This document shows, in pieces, positions 6,829 to 16,234 of a DNA stretch of 64,000 bases. The position numbers and the translations under genes are program-made. This DNA comes from a bacterium SCSIO 12741 (GTDB lineage: Bacteria > Bacteroidota > Bacteroidia > Flavobacteriales_G > Salibacteraceae), in contig CP073749.1 of assembly GCA_024398055.1 (NCBI GenBank), positions 2,418,594 to 2,482,593 on the forward strand, given 5' to 3'. The notes under the pieces were generated by a model that worked only from the letters and a program-made list of their open reading frames with translations, ran no database searches and was not told the origin of the DNA. Every line of letters starts with the position of its first letter. Position 1 is the stretch's first letter.

Positions 6829-8148
6829 ATGAAACTGCTACTCAATTTAACCGCTTGCTTCCTCTTTTTGGTCGTAAGTACCACCTTGAAAGGACAAACT
6901 ACGGATACCACTTTTACCTTCGAACTAAACCTGCTTACCCAGCAGATGGATACCCATGACGTGGTCATTACCGAATTTGATGAACACTGCCGGGCCACTT
7001 CCAAAACTTACCTGGATTTTTCCTGCCGATTTGGATTGTATGACGGATGGTGCTACCAAAGCAGATTTGAATATGTCTACGATAGCAATGACTCCTTACT
7101 TAGCCAATTGGCGCTGCATTATTTAGATCCTCAAGACTCTACGAGTACAGACAGTGTGTCCAAACAGGTATTTACCCGAGATGGGCAGGGAAGAGTGACG
7201 AGATATAGCCTCTATGCCTATACAGGGGCGAGTATAGAAGAAAATCAACGCCGGGAATATGTCTATTCAGGTAATGATCAAATCAAATTTACCCGCTACT
7301 ATAACTACAATGGTAACCTGATCAAAGGTGAAGAAAACCGCTACGTTCATCAAAATGGTTTGATTACAGATCGTAGCTTTTTGATGTTCAATTACAAAGG
7401 TGATACCCTTCATCAAATGGAGTTCACTTATTTCCGATCGACTCAAGGAAGGTTGGATAGCATTCAATCGGTAAAGTATGATACCACTGCAGGTCAATTT
7501 GTTCCGGCTGGATTGGACGGGTGGATCTATCAACCCGATTCCTCTCACTTTTTTACCTACGCTATCGAGCGGGATACCACTCGATTTATTAGAGATACGC
7601 TTGAAGTAGTGGAGTATCGCTATGCGCAGGGAAAGAAGATTTATGAAAGAAAACGGCAAAGACGCAGTATGCATGCCTGGGATATTTCAGAGCAAAATCA
7701 CTACTTCCAAAACGGACGAATAGATTCCATCGTCGTAAATAATAGTTGGGACGATGTTAACCTCCACTTCTTAGGTCGTTCTTTTAGATCCTTCACCTAC
7801 GATGATGGTGCCCTGGTTTCGGAAAGAGCCACCTATCGTTTTAGAGGAAGTCTGAACTATGATAGAACCACCTACATGCCAATATGCAAAACCGTATTAA
7901 GTATTGAGGGTGATGATATTTGGACGATTGATGGGGTAGTGGCCTATCCCAACCCTTTTGAAAATGAACTTTACGTTCCGGTAGAGGAGCCCATTTCTTA
8001 TACTCTTCGAAACCTGGCAGGTCAAATTCTTCAAAAAGGAGAGTTGAGTCCAGCTGATTACCGCATCACGGTAGAGAATGCTCCGGCTGGTATGTTATTG
8101 CTGGAAATTGGAGAGGGTCAGGAAATGCTAAAAATCGTTCATCGTTGA
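6829..8148 (+). CDS. Secreted YD-like repeat protein with T9SS sorting domain
   Basis: Protein of 439 residues. A Sec signal peptide (MKLLLNLTACFLFLVV, ending TLKGQ) leads to a long beta-rich region in which strands of the form YxYDSNDxL, RREYVYSGND, YVHQNGLI and EFTYFRS repeat about every 40 residues, like degenerate YD/RHS-type repeats. From about residue 370 comes a type A T9SS sorting domain: VVAYPNPFENELYVPVEEP, NLAGQILQKGEL and a closing MLLLEIGEGQEMLKIVHR. The sorting domain directs export across the outer membrane and is then removed. The cargo's activity is unknown. It is monocistronic and ends in a strong terminator. Confidence 0.8.
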   Translation: MKLLLNLTACFLFLVVSTTLKGQTTDTTFTFELNLLTQQMDTHDVVITEFDEHCRATSKTYLDFSCRFGLYDGWCYQSRFEYVYDSNDSLLSQLALHYLDPQDSTSTDSVSKQVFTRDGQGRVTRYSLYAYTGASIEENQRREYVYSGNDQIKFTRYYNYNGNLIKGEENRYVHQNGLITDRSFLMFNYKGDTLHQMEFTYFRSTQGRLDSIQSVKYDTTAGQFVPAGLDGWIYQPDSSHFFTYAIERDTTRFIRDTLEVVEYRYAQGKKIYERKRQRRSMHAWDISEQNHYFQNGRIDSIVVNNSWDDVNLHFLGRSFRSFTYDDGALVSERATYRFRGSLNYDRTTYMPICKTVLSIEGDDIWTIDGVVAYPNPFENELYVPVEEPISYTLRNLAGQILQKGELSPADYRITVENAPAGMLLLEIGEGQEMLKIVHR

Positions 8149-8203
8149 CCAAAAGGGAATCAACCTCATTCTGACGCAGCAAACCGACCATTCTGATAGT
8201 TTT

Positions 8204-8235
8204 AAAAGCAGCGCTTTATGCGCTGCTTTTTTCTT
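8204..8235 (+). terminator. Rho-independent terminator
   Basis: AAAAGCAGCGC/GCGCTGCTTTT, an 11-bp perfect stem with a TTTAT loop followed by T-rich sequence. Confidence 0.88.
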
Positions 8236-8346
8236 TTGCGGAGATAATGATTCACCCCAAGAAAATCAGGTTTGGTAACAAATGAGACCTCGATAAGGTG
8301 CTTTGATTTAGGTTTGTGGCCTCGACGAATTTGAAAGTTCAAAAGC

Positions 8347-10152
8347 CTGCTTTACCTCATTTCCATAAAGCAATTTCTTGTTCTATTCCTGATCAGTATA
8401 GGAATAGCAAGCTTGCCTTTGACCAGGGCGAAGGCCCAGGCCCATGTTAAGTACCAAAAGGAGATGCATAAGATCGACTCCATTGTATCGACCACCAATA
8501 CCGACGTGGCTCTTCCAATCGTTCTGGATCTATATCAGAAATACAAATTACAGGATTCGACTTCCACTTACTTCAGGAAACTTAGCTGGCAATACGTTTT
8601 CATTTTGGAGAAATCGGAATTAAACGAAAAGGCAGTTGAATTGGCCAATCAATTGTTAGATAGAAAATTTGACGATGACGAGTTTAATGCCCATGTTTTG
8701 ATTCTCCTTGTTCGTTTACAGGAGAAATTGTACAACGCAGAACTTTGTCATCAGCGATTAGAAGAATCTCGAAACCTGGCTCAGCATTGCGGTAATGATA
8801 GTTTATGGGTAGCCTGGAATGTAAGGAAGTCCTCTTATCACCGAACCATGGAAGAACTGTATGGAGATTCCGCCATCTTTTATGCGGAAAATGCCTACCG
8901 TCTCGCTCAGGATATTCCAAATTCCACCATTAAAGGCGTGGCCACTTTTCTCTATGCGGTGACCTTAAAAGACCTGGACAAAAGGATTCCGTTTTACCAA
9001 GAGGCCTTGGATATCTTTTTGGATGTGAACGACCATTTTCACGCTTCCCTTCAACATCTAAACATTGCTCGAAGCGAACAACTTTTAGGCAACGAGGAAG
9101 GGTATGTAAAGCACATGAACCTGGTAAAGAAGATGACCGATGAGTACCCATTTTGGGATGCTTTGGTTACTTACTATGCTTATCAAATGCGCTACTTCAG
9201 GGAAAAGAATCAATTTGATTCGGCCTTGGTTATGGCGGATTCCCTTCTCATTTTTACGGAAAGAGGTTATTCTACCCGGGATAGAATGAAACTGATGGCG
9301 AAGGATTTTGATTTTTCTACCCGAAGATTGAAGAAGCAACTCAACGAAACTCAAGAGTTAGCAGAGCTTAAAGAGGAGCAACGTCGCACCATGGCCTACA
9401 CGCTTCTGATCATTGTTGGACTCTCCATAATTATCCTGATTTTGGCCTGGGATCAATTCCAGAAGAAGAAACAGATTCGGTTGGATAATGAGGTGATCCT
9501 TCAACAGAATATTGAACTCGGCCAGGCTATTGAGAAGAATAAACTCCTGATGCGGGAGATGAATCACCGATTAAAAAACAACTTGTCTACGCTGAGTGGT
9601 TTATTGGAAATTCAAGCCAATAAAACGGTCAACAAGGTGGTGGAGAATGAACTGAACAAGAGCATTCACCGAATCAATCTGATATCCGAAGTCTACAAGA
9701 GCATCCTGGAAGAAGAAGAGAATTACCGGGTTCTTGTGGTTCCCATATTACAGCGATTGATAGAGGCACAAACCCTACTTTTTGGAAAGTCAGCCTCCAT
9801 TGTAGATGCCCAATTGGATAAGTTGTACCTGAGATCGGAGGAGACCATTGCCTTTGCCCTGATTGTGAATGAGCTTTTAACGAATGCTTTTAAGTACGGA
9901 GATCTAAACCTGGGAAGTGTTCAAATGGAATTAAAACTTATTCCGGGGCAAGCTACTTTTTCCATTTCCAATCCCGGACAGGGCTTAGCGGAGAATTACA
10001 AAATAAGTGATGCCAAATCCAGTGGTTTGTATATCGTAAATCTATTGGTCAAGCAGCTCGGTGGAAACCTGAAATGGTATCAACAAGGCGAACGATTTAA
10101 CCTTCATTTTACTATTAAACTTCCCGATGAAGATTCAGATATTGATCGTTGA
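8347..10152 (+). CDS. TPR-type sensor histidine kinase (HisKA_2), unusual start
   Basis: N-terminal helical TPR-like region, a transmembrane segment (YTLLIIVGLSIIILILAW near 9400-9460), a coiled linker, a HisKA_2 phosphoacceptor box LLMREMNHRLKNNLSTLSGL (His codon at 9565) and a HATPase domain with NELLTNAFKYG. The kinase would phosphorylate the LytTR regulator whose gene overlaps it by 26 bases. The first accepted start codon is a TTG at 8413, but in-frame sequence before it encodes a hydrophobic signal (LISIKQFLVLFLISIGIA). Translation therefore probably begins upstream at a non-standard codon (CTG 8347 or ATT 8359), or a base is wrong near 8334; a stop lies at 8332. Confidence 0.85.
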   Translation: MLYLISIKQFLVLFLISIGIASLPLTRAKAQAHVKYQKEMHKIDSIVSTTNTDVALPIVLDLYQKYKLQDSTSTYFRKLSWQYVFILEKSELNEKAVELANQLLDRKFDDDEFNAHVLILLVRLQEKLYNAELCHQRLEESRNLAQHCGNDSLWVAWNVRKSSYHRTMEELYGDSAIFYAENAYRLAQDIPNSTIKGVATFLYAVTLKDLDKRIPFYQEALDIFLDVNDHFHASLQHLNIARSEQLLGNEEGYVKHMNLVKKMTDEYPFWDALVTYYAYQMRYFREKNQFDSALVMADSLLIFTERGYSTRDRMKLMAKDFDFSTRRLKKQLNETQELAELKEEQRRTMAYTLLIIVGLSIIILILAWDQFQKKKQIRLDNEVILQQNIELGQAIEKNKLLMREMNHRLKNNLSTLSGLLEIQANKTVNKVVENELNKSIHRINLISEVYKSILEEEENYRVLVVPILQRLIEAQTLLFGKSASIVDAQLDKLYLRSEETIAFALIVNELLTNAFKYGDLNLGSVQMELKLIPGQATFSISNPGQGLAENYKISDAKSSGLYIVNLLVKQLGGNLKWYQQGERFNLHFTIKLPDEDSDIDR

Positions 10153-10798
10153 GGATAACGCCATAGTTGCTGAGAAAACCAAACTCTATATTCAGGAGTA
10201 TGAGCATTTCAATGTAAAAGACATTGCTTATAACTACAGCGAAGCCTTGGAACTGATCCATAGGAAAGAATACGATCTGGCCATTGTAGATATCCATTTG
10301 GGAAGAGGGAAGTCGGGAATCGAAGTGGCACAATTGCTTAAAGACAAGGGAGTACATTTCATTTACCTAACTTCCTATGCAGATCAAGAAACGATTAGTA
10401 GCGCGGCTCTCTTAGAACCTATTGGGTACTTGGTGAAGCCCATTAGTAAAGCCAACCTTTTTGCCAATTTAGAAATGGCCCGACTCAACTTCTTTGGCAA
10501 AGATCAAATTGAAATACGGGAAGGGAAGAGTACTCTATACTTCTTAAAATCTCAGGTATTCTACATCAAATCTTCCGGTAACTATTGCGAAGTTTTTGAT
10601 CAGGAAGGAGCCAAGGTTATTCGCCAAAAGATTACAGATTGGACGGATCAGGATCCTAAAACCTTTGTGAGGGTGCATCGCTCCTATGTGATCAATCGCA
10701 ATAAGATTAAGGCCATTGGTAAAGAGATTACATTAGTCTCGGGAGACATCATCCCAGTATCTGCAGGCTATCGTGATCACCTAAAAGATTGGGCCTAA
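10127..10798 (+). CDS. LytTR-family response regulator
   Basis: Protein of 223 residues. The receiver domain (1-120) has the acidic pair VEDN, the phosphoacceptor Asp55 in LAIVDIHLG, LTSYADQ and the conserved Lys104 in YLVKPIS. A LytTR DNA-binding domain follows (about 130-223: FLKSQVFYIKSSGNYCEVF, FVRVHRSYVINRNKIKAI, ISVSAGYR-like end). It starts inside the end of the kinase gene, so it is translationally coupled and is its cognate partner. Target promoters are not evident. Confidence 0.92.
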   Translation: MKIQILIVEDNAIVAEKTKLYIQEYEHFNVKDIAYNYSEALELIHRKEYDLAIVDIHLGRGKSGIEVAQLLKDKGVHFIYLTSYADQETISSAALLEPIGYLVKPISKANLFANLEMARLNFFGKDQIEIREGKSTLYFLKSQVFYIKSSGNYCEVFDQEGAKVIRQKITDWTDQDPKTFVRVHRSYVINRNKIKAIGKEITLVSGDIIPVSAGYRDHLKDWA

Positions 10799-10920
10799 AT
10801 CCAAATTCAATCTGAGCTCCTCGCTCATTTCACAACAAAACTTTCGGGATTCATCCCAAATTTCGGCGATGGGCCCCTGGAGCCAATAGGTTTGAATCGA
10901 ATTGTAAAAACAATAGACCT

Positions 10921-11730
10921 ATGACAAAGATTCAAGCTTTATGGATGGGAATGGCGATGACCTCTATCGTCCTCTTTTTTTCATCCTGCAACACCGACCC
11001 GTGTTTAGATAAAATGTGCTCCAATGGAGGAGTTTGTGTGGAGGGAACTTGCCAATGTGAGACGGGTTTCAGTGGAGAAAACTGCGAAATCGAAGACAAG
11101 TGCTTATCCCAAAAGGTTAACTGCCAAAACGGGGGAGCTTGCACTGATGGTACATGCGATTGCCCGGATGATTATATCGGAACCCATTGCGAAAAACTAA
11201 ATCCAGGTAAAACTCAGCAGTTTTTGGATTCGGGAAAGACACCCAAAATGTTGTTCGATGGAGGAGTGCCCTTAGATAGTATTTATGGTAAGCAGTATGC
11301 CGGGGGGCGAATTTTTTACCTGGATACGACCAGCGGCAAGGGCATAGTAGCCGCTGAAAATCCACCGGTGTTTGAAATGAGCTGGAGTTGCCAAATTGTG
11401 GTTCCAGGAAACGGGACCGAAATAGGTGCTGGATTTGACAATAACGAAAAGTTCCTGCAATACTGCGGGATGAGCGGGGCCATCGGTGAATGTCATAATC
11501 TGTATTTCAATGCTCACAATGATTGGTACATCCCTTCGAGAGATGAAATTGAGCTCATTTATCTCCACCTTCATAAAAGAGGATTAGGTGGTTATTCAGA
11601 TGACCTTTATTGGTCGTCCTCGATCAAAGACACCAACCAAATTTACGGATGGTCATTTAAAGACGGTATTAGTCAGGACCTTGATATTGCCTTAGGTTTT
11701 TATCGTTTTCCATGCGTTAGGAACTTCTAA
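10921..11730 (+). CDS. EGF-like lipoprotein with DUF1566-like domain (paralogue 1)
   Basis: Protein of 269 residues. A signal peptide with lipobox SSC precedes two EGF-like modules (about 28-56 and 60-90) with the typical CSNGGVCVEGTCQCETGFSGENC spacing of six cysteines. After a linker (KTPKMLFDGGVPLDSIYGKQYAGGRIFYLD) comes a domain with HNDWYIPSRDEIELIYLHLHKRG and LYWSSSIKD, resembling the DUF1566/Lcl C-terminal fold found in surface proteins. EGF modules are common in eukaryotes and rare in bacteria, though known in marine Bacteroidota. Surface exposure and adhesion or ligand binding are inferred. The next gene is a full-length paralogue. Confidence 0.82.
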   Translation: MTKIQALWMGMAMTSIVLFFSSCNTDPCLDKMCSNGGVCVEGTCQCETGFSGENCEIEDKCLSQKVNCQNGGACTDGTCDCPDDYIGTHCEKLNPGKTQQFLDSGKTPKMLFDGGVPLDSIYGKQYAGGRIFYLDTTSGKGIVAAENPPVFEMSWSCQIVVPGNGTEIGAGFDNNEKFLQYCGMSGAIGECHNLYFNAHNDWYIPSRDEIELIYLHLHKRGLGGYSDDLYWSSSIKDTNQIYGWSFKDGISQDLDIALGFYRFPCVRNF

Positions 11731-11802
11731 CACACATCCATTCTTAACCTTCAGAACATCGGTTCTGCCCTTTTTGTATTCAGCAAATTATTCAAATCAA
11801 AT

Positions 11803-12621
11803 ATGAAAACGATCACTAAATTTTTGTTTGTGGCCAGCCTATTTTCCCTGGCCATTATTTCCCAATCCTGTAAAAAAGACAAGTGCGAAGAAGTGAGCTG
11901 CTCCAATGGCGGAGTCTGCGTAGATGGGACTTGTGAATGTCCATCGGGCTTTTCAGGAGAGAATTGCCAAACTGAGGATAAGTGTATTACCTCTGGAGTA
12001 TCCTGCCAAAATGGGGGCACCTGTGTTAATGGTGCTTGTGACTGTCCGGATGGTTTTACAGGAACTAATTGCGAAACCTTAGATCTATCGGATATTCAAA
12101 AACTATTAGATGGTGGGCAAACACCCAAACAACTGGTGGATGCCGGAGTCGATTTAAAGGACTTGTATGGTAAAACCTATGAAGGCGGACTTATCGCTTA
12201 TTTTAATGCCAACACGAAAATTGGAATCATTGCGGCGCCAAGTGATTTGAACGAATCAGTCTGGGGATGCAACAGCAATTCCATATCCGGAACCAAAGCT
12301 CAAAAAGGAATGGGTTCGGCCAATACTCATTTGATAACCGATGGCTGCTCAGATGCTGGAATTCCTGCCCGCCAATGTTCTGACTTAAGCTTAAATGGAA
12401 AAAGTGACTGGTTTCTTCCATCATCGGATGAATTGGAAGCTTTTTACAACAACCTGCATCAAAACGGTATGGGCAGTTTCGAAAAGGCCTTGTACTGGAG
12501 TTCTAATCAGGCCTCTGCTAAATATGGTGACGCCTTCGATTTTTCCGATGGTTTTAATACTTCGGCTCCTAAATCAAAATCCTACAAAGTAAGAGCTGCA
12601 CGCTATTTCGAAATCGATTAA
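11803..12621 (+). CDS. EGF-like lipoprotein with DUF1566-like domain (paralogue 2)
   Basis: Protein of 272 residues with the same architecture as its upstream neighbour: lipobox QSC, two EGF-like modules (CSNGGVCVDGTCECPSGFSGENC and CQNGGTCVNGACDCPDGFTGTNC), the linker QTPKQLVDAGVDLKDLYGKTYEGGLIAYF, then SDWFLPSSDELEAFYNNLHQNG and LYWSSNQ. Parallel motifs in both halves show a tandem duplication. The gap of 72 bases has no terminator, so the two may be co-transcribed; a strong terminator follows this gene. The role is unknown. Confidence 0.82.
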   Translation: MKTITKFLFVASLFSLAIISQSCKKDKCEEVSCSNGGVCVDGTCECPSGFSGENCQTEDKCITSGVSCQNGGTCVNGACDCPDGFTGTNCETLDLSDIQKLLDGGQTPKQLVDAGVDLKDLYGKTYEGGLIAYFNANTKIGIIAAPSDLNESVWGCNSNSISGTKAQKGMGSANTHLITDGCSDAGIPARQCSDLSLNGKSDWFLPSSDELEAFYNNLHQNGMGSFEKALYWSSNQASAKYGDAFDFSDGFNTSAPKSKSYKVRAARYFEID

Positions 12622-12709
12622 TCCTATCCTTTTCAAAAATAGGGAGAGTAACCAGTCAGGCCCTTTAAGGGTGAGTTTAGTTGGAGGATAGGTCCTTCTA
12701 AATTCGGTA

Positions 12710-12738
12710 AACAGCGCATTTAATGCGCTGTTTTTTTT
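12710..12738 (+). terminator. Rho-independent terminator
   Basis: Perfect 10-bp stem AACAGCGCAT/ATGCGCTGTT with a TTA loop and T8 tail. Confidence 0.88.
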
Positions 12739-13078
12739 GGTTTAAGGTGAGGTGCTACAAATGGATTGTATTTAACCCGAACCGAAAGACCATTCCCCGT
12801 TACTCCACAGAAAAAAGTGAGACAAAATAGGTGGGTGTAGTACAAAAAGATCAATAATCAACTGAGAACGGGTATTGGTTAGTTCATACCCACATTTCAC
12901 CTATATGACTTGGAAATAAAGGCATAAAATCGCACCTTTATCCCATCAATAAGTGCTCCCCTGAGACCTGCAAATCGAATGGAATGAGTACTTACGGATT
13001 GACGAGGTCCTGACCACAGCGTTGGAGGAGTGTCCTGATCAGCTGTGCTAATCACAATCGATTAATCCCTGAATAGTC
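12739..13078. other. Non-coding stretch
   Basis: I see no gene, strong hairpin or repeat in these 340 bases between the EGF lipoproteins and the propeller kinase. They presumably contain the kinase promoter; no box is convincing. Confidence 0.5.
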
Positions 13079-13108
13079 CCGAATCTTCGAGATTCGGTTC
13101 TATTTTTT
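13079..13108 (+). terminator. Terminator-like hairpin before the propeller kinase
   Basis: CCGAATCT-TCG-AGATTCGG is a perfect 8-bp stem followed by TTCTATTTTTT. It lies only 43 bases before the kinase start, so it could attenuate kinase expression rather than end the distant upstream transcript. Confidence 0.55.
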
Positions 13109-13151
13109 GGGATATCTTTCGGGCAATTCCGACGGATCAATTCATTGTCAA

Positions 13152-16100
13152 TTGCGCAACTCTCTTTTTAACCTACTTCTTTTCCTGGGGCTTTTTTGCT
13201 CCTTTTCCCTTTGGGGACAGCAATACCAATTTTCCAATTTTTCAGTAGGCGAAGGTTTGGCCCAATCTCAGGTTTATGCTTTGTTGGAAGATTCCCGTGG
13301 TTATATCTGGATGGGAACTCGGGGAGGTGGTCTTTGCCGATTTGATGGAGAAAAATTTACGACCTACTCGGTCAATGATGGATTGGTGAGCAACTACATC
13401 CTAAGCCTACATGAAGATGAGCAAAACGATCTCTGGATAGGAACCAGCAATGGACTTTGTCGTTTCGACGGAATGGTGTTTACCCGAATTGATCCCGGCT
13501 TTTCCGGAACCTGGGTGGTGGATGACATCACCACTGGAAAGGATGGAAGCCTTTGGTTTGGTTCCAGCAAAGGTTTGTTTCAATGGCAAAACGGTAAAAT
13601 GAGTAAGGTCGAGGAAGAGAGCTTTCAAAACAAAGGCCCTTTGACTCTGTGGTATAGTGATTCTACCCAGCGTTTGTGGGTAGGTAGCGATCGGGGAATT
13701 ACGGTTTACCAGAATGAGGTATTGACCCGGCTAACCCGACGAACAGGACTTAGTGGAAATTTGATACGTGCCTTTGAACCGGATCATAACGGATTGCTTT
13801 GGGTTGGAACCTATGGAAATGGAGTGTGTGCGGTAGGTACAGATCGGATTGTTTCCTTCAACGATATCTTGGGGTTAGAAGATGCCGTGATCACCGACCT
13901 TCTTTGCGATCAAAAAGGACGTATGTGGATTTCAACCACAGAACAAGGCGTCTGTCGGTGGAATCCCCGGGATAGTTCTGTTGTTTATTTAACCGAAAGA
14001 GATGGCTTGGCCAATAACCATACTCGGTCTTTGCTGCGAGACAGCTGGGGCAATTTTTGGATGGGGACTTCAGGAGGCGGAGTTAGTCGATACTCAGGGC
14101 AGTTGTTCAAGTATTATTCCACCCGAAGTGGACTTCCAGCCAATTACATCTACTCGTTGTTTCCGGATCTCAATAATCATTTATGGATCACCTCTTCCGA
14201 CAAAGAAATTGCCCGTTTTGACGGGACGTCCTTCATTCCCTATGGAATCGATTCCGGATTTCCTGGCCTAAAAACCAAAACCGTTTTTCAAACATCAGAT
14301 AGCCTGATGTGGTTTGGAACCGAGGGTGAAGGACTGTACACCTACGACGGTGATACGGTTATTTCCTATCGGTTAAAGAATGGCCTCTCCGGCGATTGGG
14401 TAAAAGACATCATTGAAGATGATAGTGGCTTTGTTTGGGTGGCTACCCAAGATGGAGGCATTTGCAGGATTGATAGACGCGACACAACAGGATGGGATTT
14501 TAGAATCTTCAGAGCGCCCCGAAAAATTTCAGACAACCGGATCGGTCAATTGCACCAAGACAAAAGAGGACGAATTTGGTATGTGACCCGAACAAATGGA
14601 ATTGGCTACTTCATTCCCGACAGCCTCCAGCAGGACTACAATGTAAGAAATGGCCTGGCGGGCAATAGTGTTCGAGCCATTCTTGAAGACAGCCGAGGTT
14701 GGTTGTGGGTTGCTACTGGTGGACGAGGTTTAAGCCGCCTGTCGTTATACTCCGATTCCATCTGGATTAAGAATTACAACCACAGCGACGGACTTACCTC
14801 CGACAACATTTACTTGCTTGAAGAGGATTCTGTCGGGCAGCTTTGGGTTGGTTCGGAACGAGGCGTTGATCGCTTGTTGTTTGGTGACGACGGCGAGATT
14901 GTAGAAATCAAGCATTATGGAAAGTCTGAAGGCTTTTTGGGCGTGGAAACCGTCACTCGGGCTGTGACTACGGATCGAGAAGGAAACACCTGGTTTGGCA
15001 CCGTTAATGGCCTTTTGAAATACTCGCCTAAAATGAGTTCAAGAAAGAGCCATCCACCCGTTTTAAGAATTACCGGGACAAGCCTTTCCTACATTCCATT
15101 AGAAAATACGACCTATGCCGATTGGCGTCAAAAATGGGGACAGATTAAAGATGGATTGATTCTGCCCTATGATGAAAACCATATCTCTTTCGACTTTCAT
15201 GGAGTAGTACAAAGCAATCCCGCCAAAGTGAGGTATCGCTGGATGCTCGAAGGATTGGAAAAGCAGTGGTCACCGCCATCCGCCCAGCGAAATATTACCT
15301 ATGCTAATCTCGCCCCAGGCAAATATGTTTTTAAGGTTAAAGCATCCAACCAGGAAGGAGAGTGGGATATTGAACCAGTCTCTTATTCCTTTACTATTAC
15401 CGCTCCTTATTGGGAGAAATGGTGGTTTCGATCCAGTGTAGGAGGAGGATTGTTATTGATTTTAGCCTTGCTCGTATTGCTTCGAATTCGTCGGGTCAAA
15501 CAAAAAGCAAAAGCGGTACAGCTGCAACTGCAAATGGAAAACGACCTGCTTCAGTTGGAACAAAAAGCCCTACGCCTTCAAATGAACCCGCACTTCATTT
15601 TTAATGCGCTCAACACCATTCAGGGACTCATCGTAACCAAAGACAATAAATCGGCACGTTATTACCTGGCGAAGTTTTCCAAGCTGATGCGGCGCATTCT
15701 CGATAATTCCCGAAGAATTTCCATATACCTCAGTGATGAAATCGCGACTTTGCAGGACTATGTGGCCATTGAGCAGTTTTGTAGCGGCAACCCTTTTGAA
15801 GTAGAGTTCGAAGGTCTGGAAGATCTCGAAACCGAAGCCATTCGAATTCCCCCTATGCTTATTCAACCCTTTGTGGAAAATGCCATCATTCATGGAATAT
15901 CCAGAAAAGAAGGTGAGGGCAAAATCATTATCGGATTTAAGGAAGTAGGTGATTACCTGGAGTGTTATGTGGAGGACAATGGTATCGGTAGACAGAAGGC
16001 GGCACAGATGCGTGCGCAAAAGGAAGCCGGACATAAATCCGCTGCCCTGATCATTACCCAGGAAAGAATTGACCTCCTTAAATCGAACAAAAACCAGGAT

Positions 16101-16184
16101 AGTATTTCCATCGAAGATCTTTACGATGCCGATGGCACTTCCCAAGGCACCCGAGTGACCGTTCGCGTTCCGATTACGGAATAA
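13152..16184 (+). CDS. Propeller sensor histidine kinase (Reg_prop, Y_Y_Y, LytS-type)
   Basis: Protein of 1010 residues from the TTG at 13152, chosen because it begins the signal peptide MRNSLFNLLLFLGLFCSFSL. The periplasmic part is two seven-bladed Reg_prop propellers, with many copies of the pattern GLxxNxIxxLxEDxxGxLWIGTxxGGLxRxD. A Y_Y_Y domain (KVRYRWMLEGLEKQW, YKFKVKASN-like strand) and one transmembrane helix (SSVGGGLLLILALLVLLRI) follow. The cytoplasmic kinase is of the His_kinase/LytS type, with RLQMNPHFIFNALNTIQGL (His814) and an HATPase region (LIQPFVENAIIHGI, VEDNGIG). It lacks the receiver and AraC domains of true hybrid systems; the separate regulator follows 50 bases later. Confidence 0.92.
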   Translation: MRNSLFNLLLFLGLFCSFSLWGQQYQFSNFSVGEGLAQSQVYALLEDSRGYIWMGTRGGGLCRFDGEKFTTYSVNDGLVSNYILSLHEDEQNDLWIGTSNGLCRFDGMVFTRIDPGFSGTWVVDDITTGKDGSLWFGSSKGLFQWQNGKMSKVEEESFQNKGPLTLWYSDSTQRLWVGSDRGITVYQNEVLTRLTRRTGLSGNLIRAFEPDHNGLLWVGTYGNGVCAVGTDRIVSFNDILGLEDAVITDLLCDQKGRMWISTTEQGVCRWNPRDSSVVYLTERDGLANNHTRSLLRDSWGNFWMGTSGGGVSRYSGQLFKYYSTRSGLPANYIYSLFPDLNNHLWITSSDKEIARFDGTSFIPYGIDSGFPGLKTKTVFQTSDSLMWFGTEGEGLYTYDGDTVISYRLKNGLSGDWVKDIIEDDSGFVWVATQDGGICRIDRRDTTGWDFRIFRAPRKISDNRIGQLHQDKRGRIWYVTRTNGIGYFIPDSLQQDYNVRNGLAGNSVRAILEDSRGWLWVATGGRGLSRLSLYSDSIWIKNYNHSDGLTSDNIYLLEEDSVGQLWVGSERGVDRLLFGDDGEIVEIKHYGKSEGFLGVETVTRAVTTDREGNTWFGTVNGLLKYSPKMSSRKSHPPVLRITGTSLSYIPLENTTYADWRQKWGQIKDGLILPYDENHISFDFHGVVQSNPAKVRYRWMLEGLEKQWSPPSAQRNITYANLAPGKYVFKVKASNQEGEWDIEPVSYSFTITAPYWEKWWFRSSVGGGLLLILALLVLLRIRRVKQKAKAVQLQLQMENDLLQLEQKALRLQMNPHFIFNALNTIQGLIVTKDNKSARYYLAKFSKLMRRILDNSRRISIYLSDEIATLQDYVAIEQFCSGNPFEVEFEGLEDLETEAIRIPPMLIQPFVENAIIHGISRKEGEGKIIIGFKEVGDYLECYVEDNGIGRQKAAQMRAQKEAGHKSAALIITQERIDLLKSNKNQDSISIEDLYDADGTSQGTRVTVRVPITE

Positions 16185-16234
16185 ATATTGATAGCTTTCG
16201 TTTCCTTACTTTTACTCGACGATCAAGAACAGGA

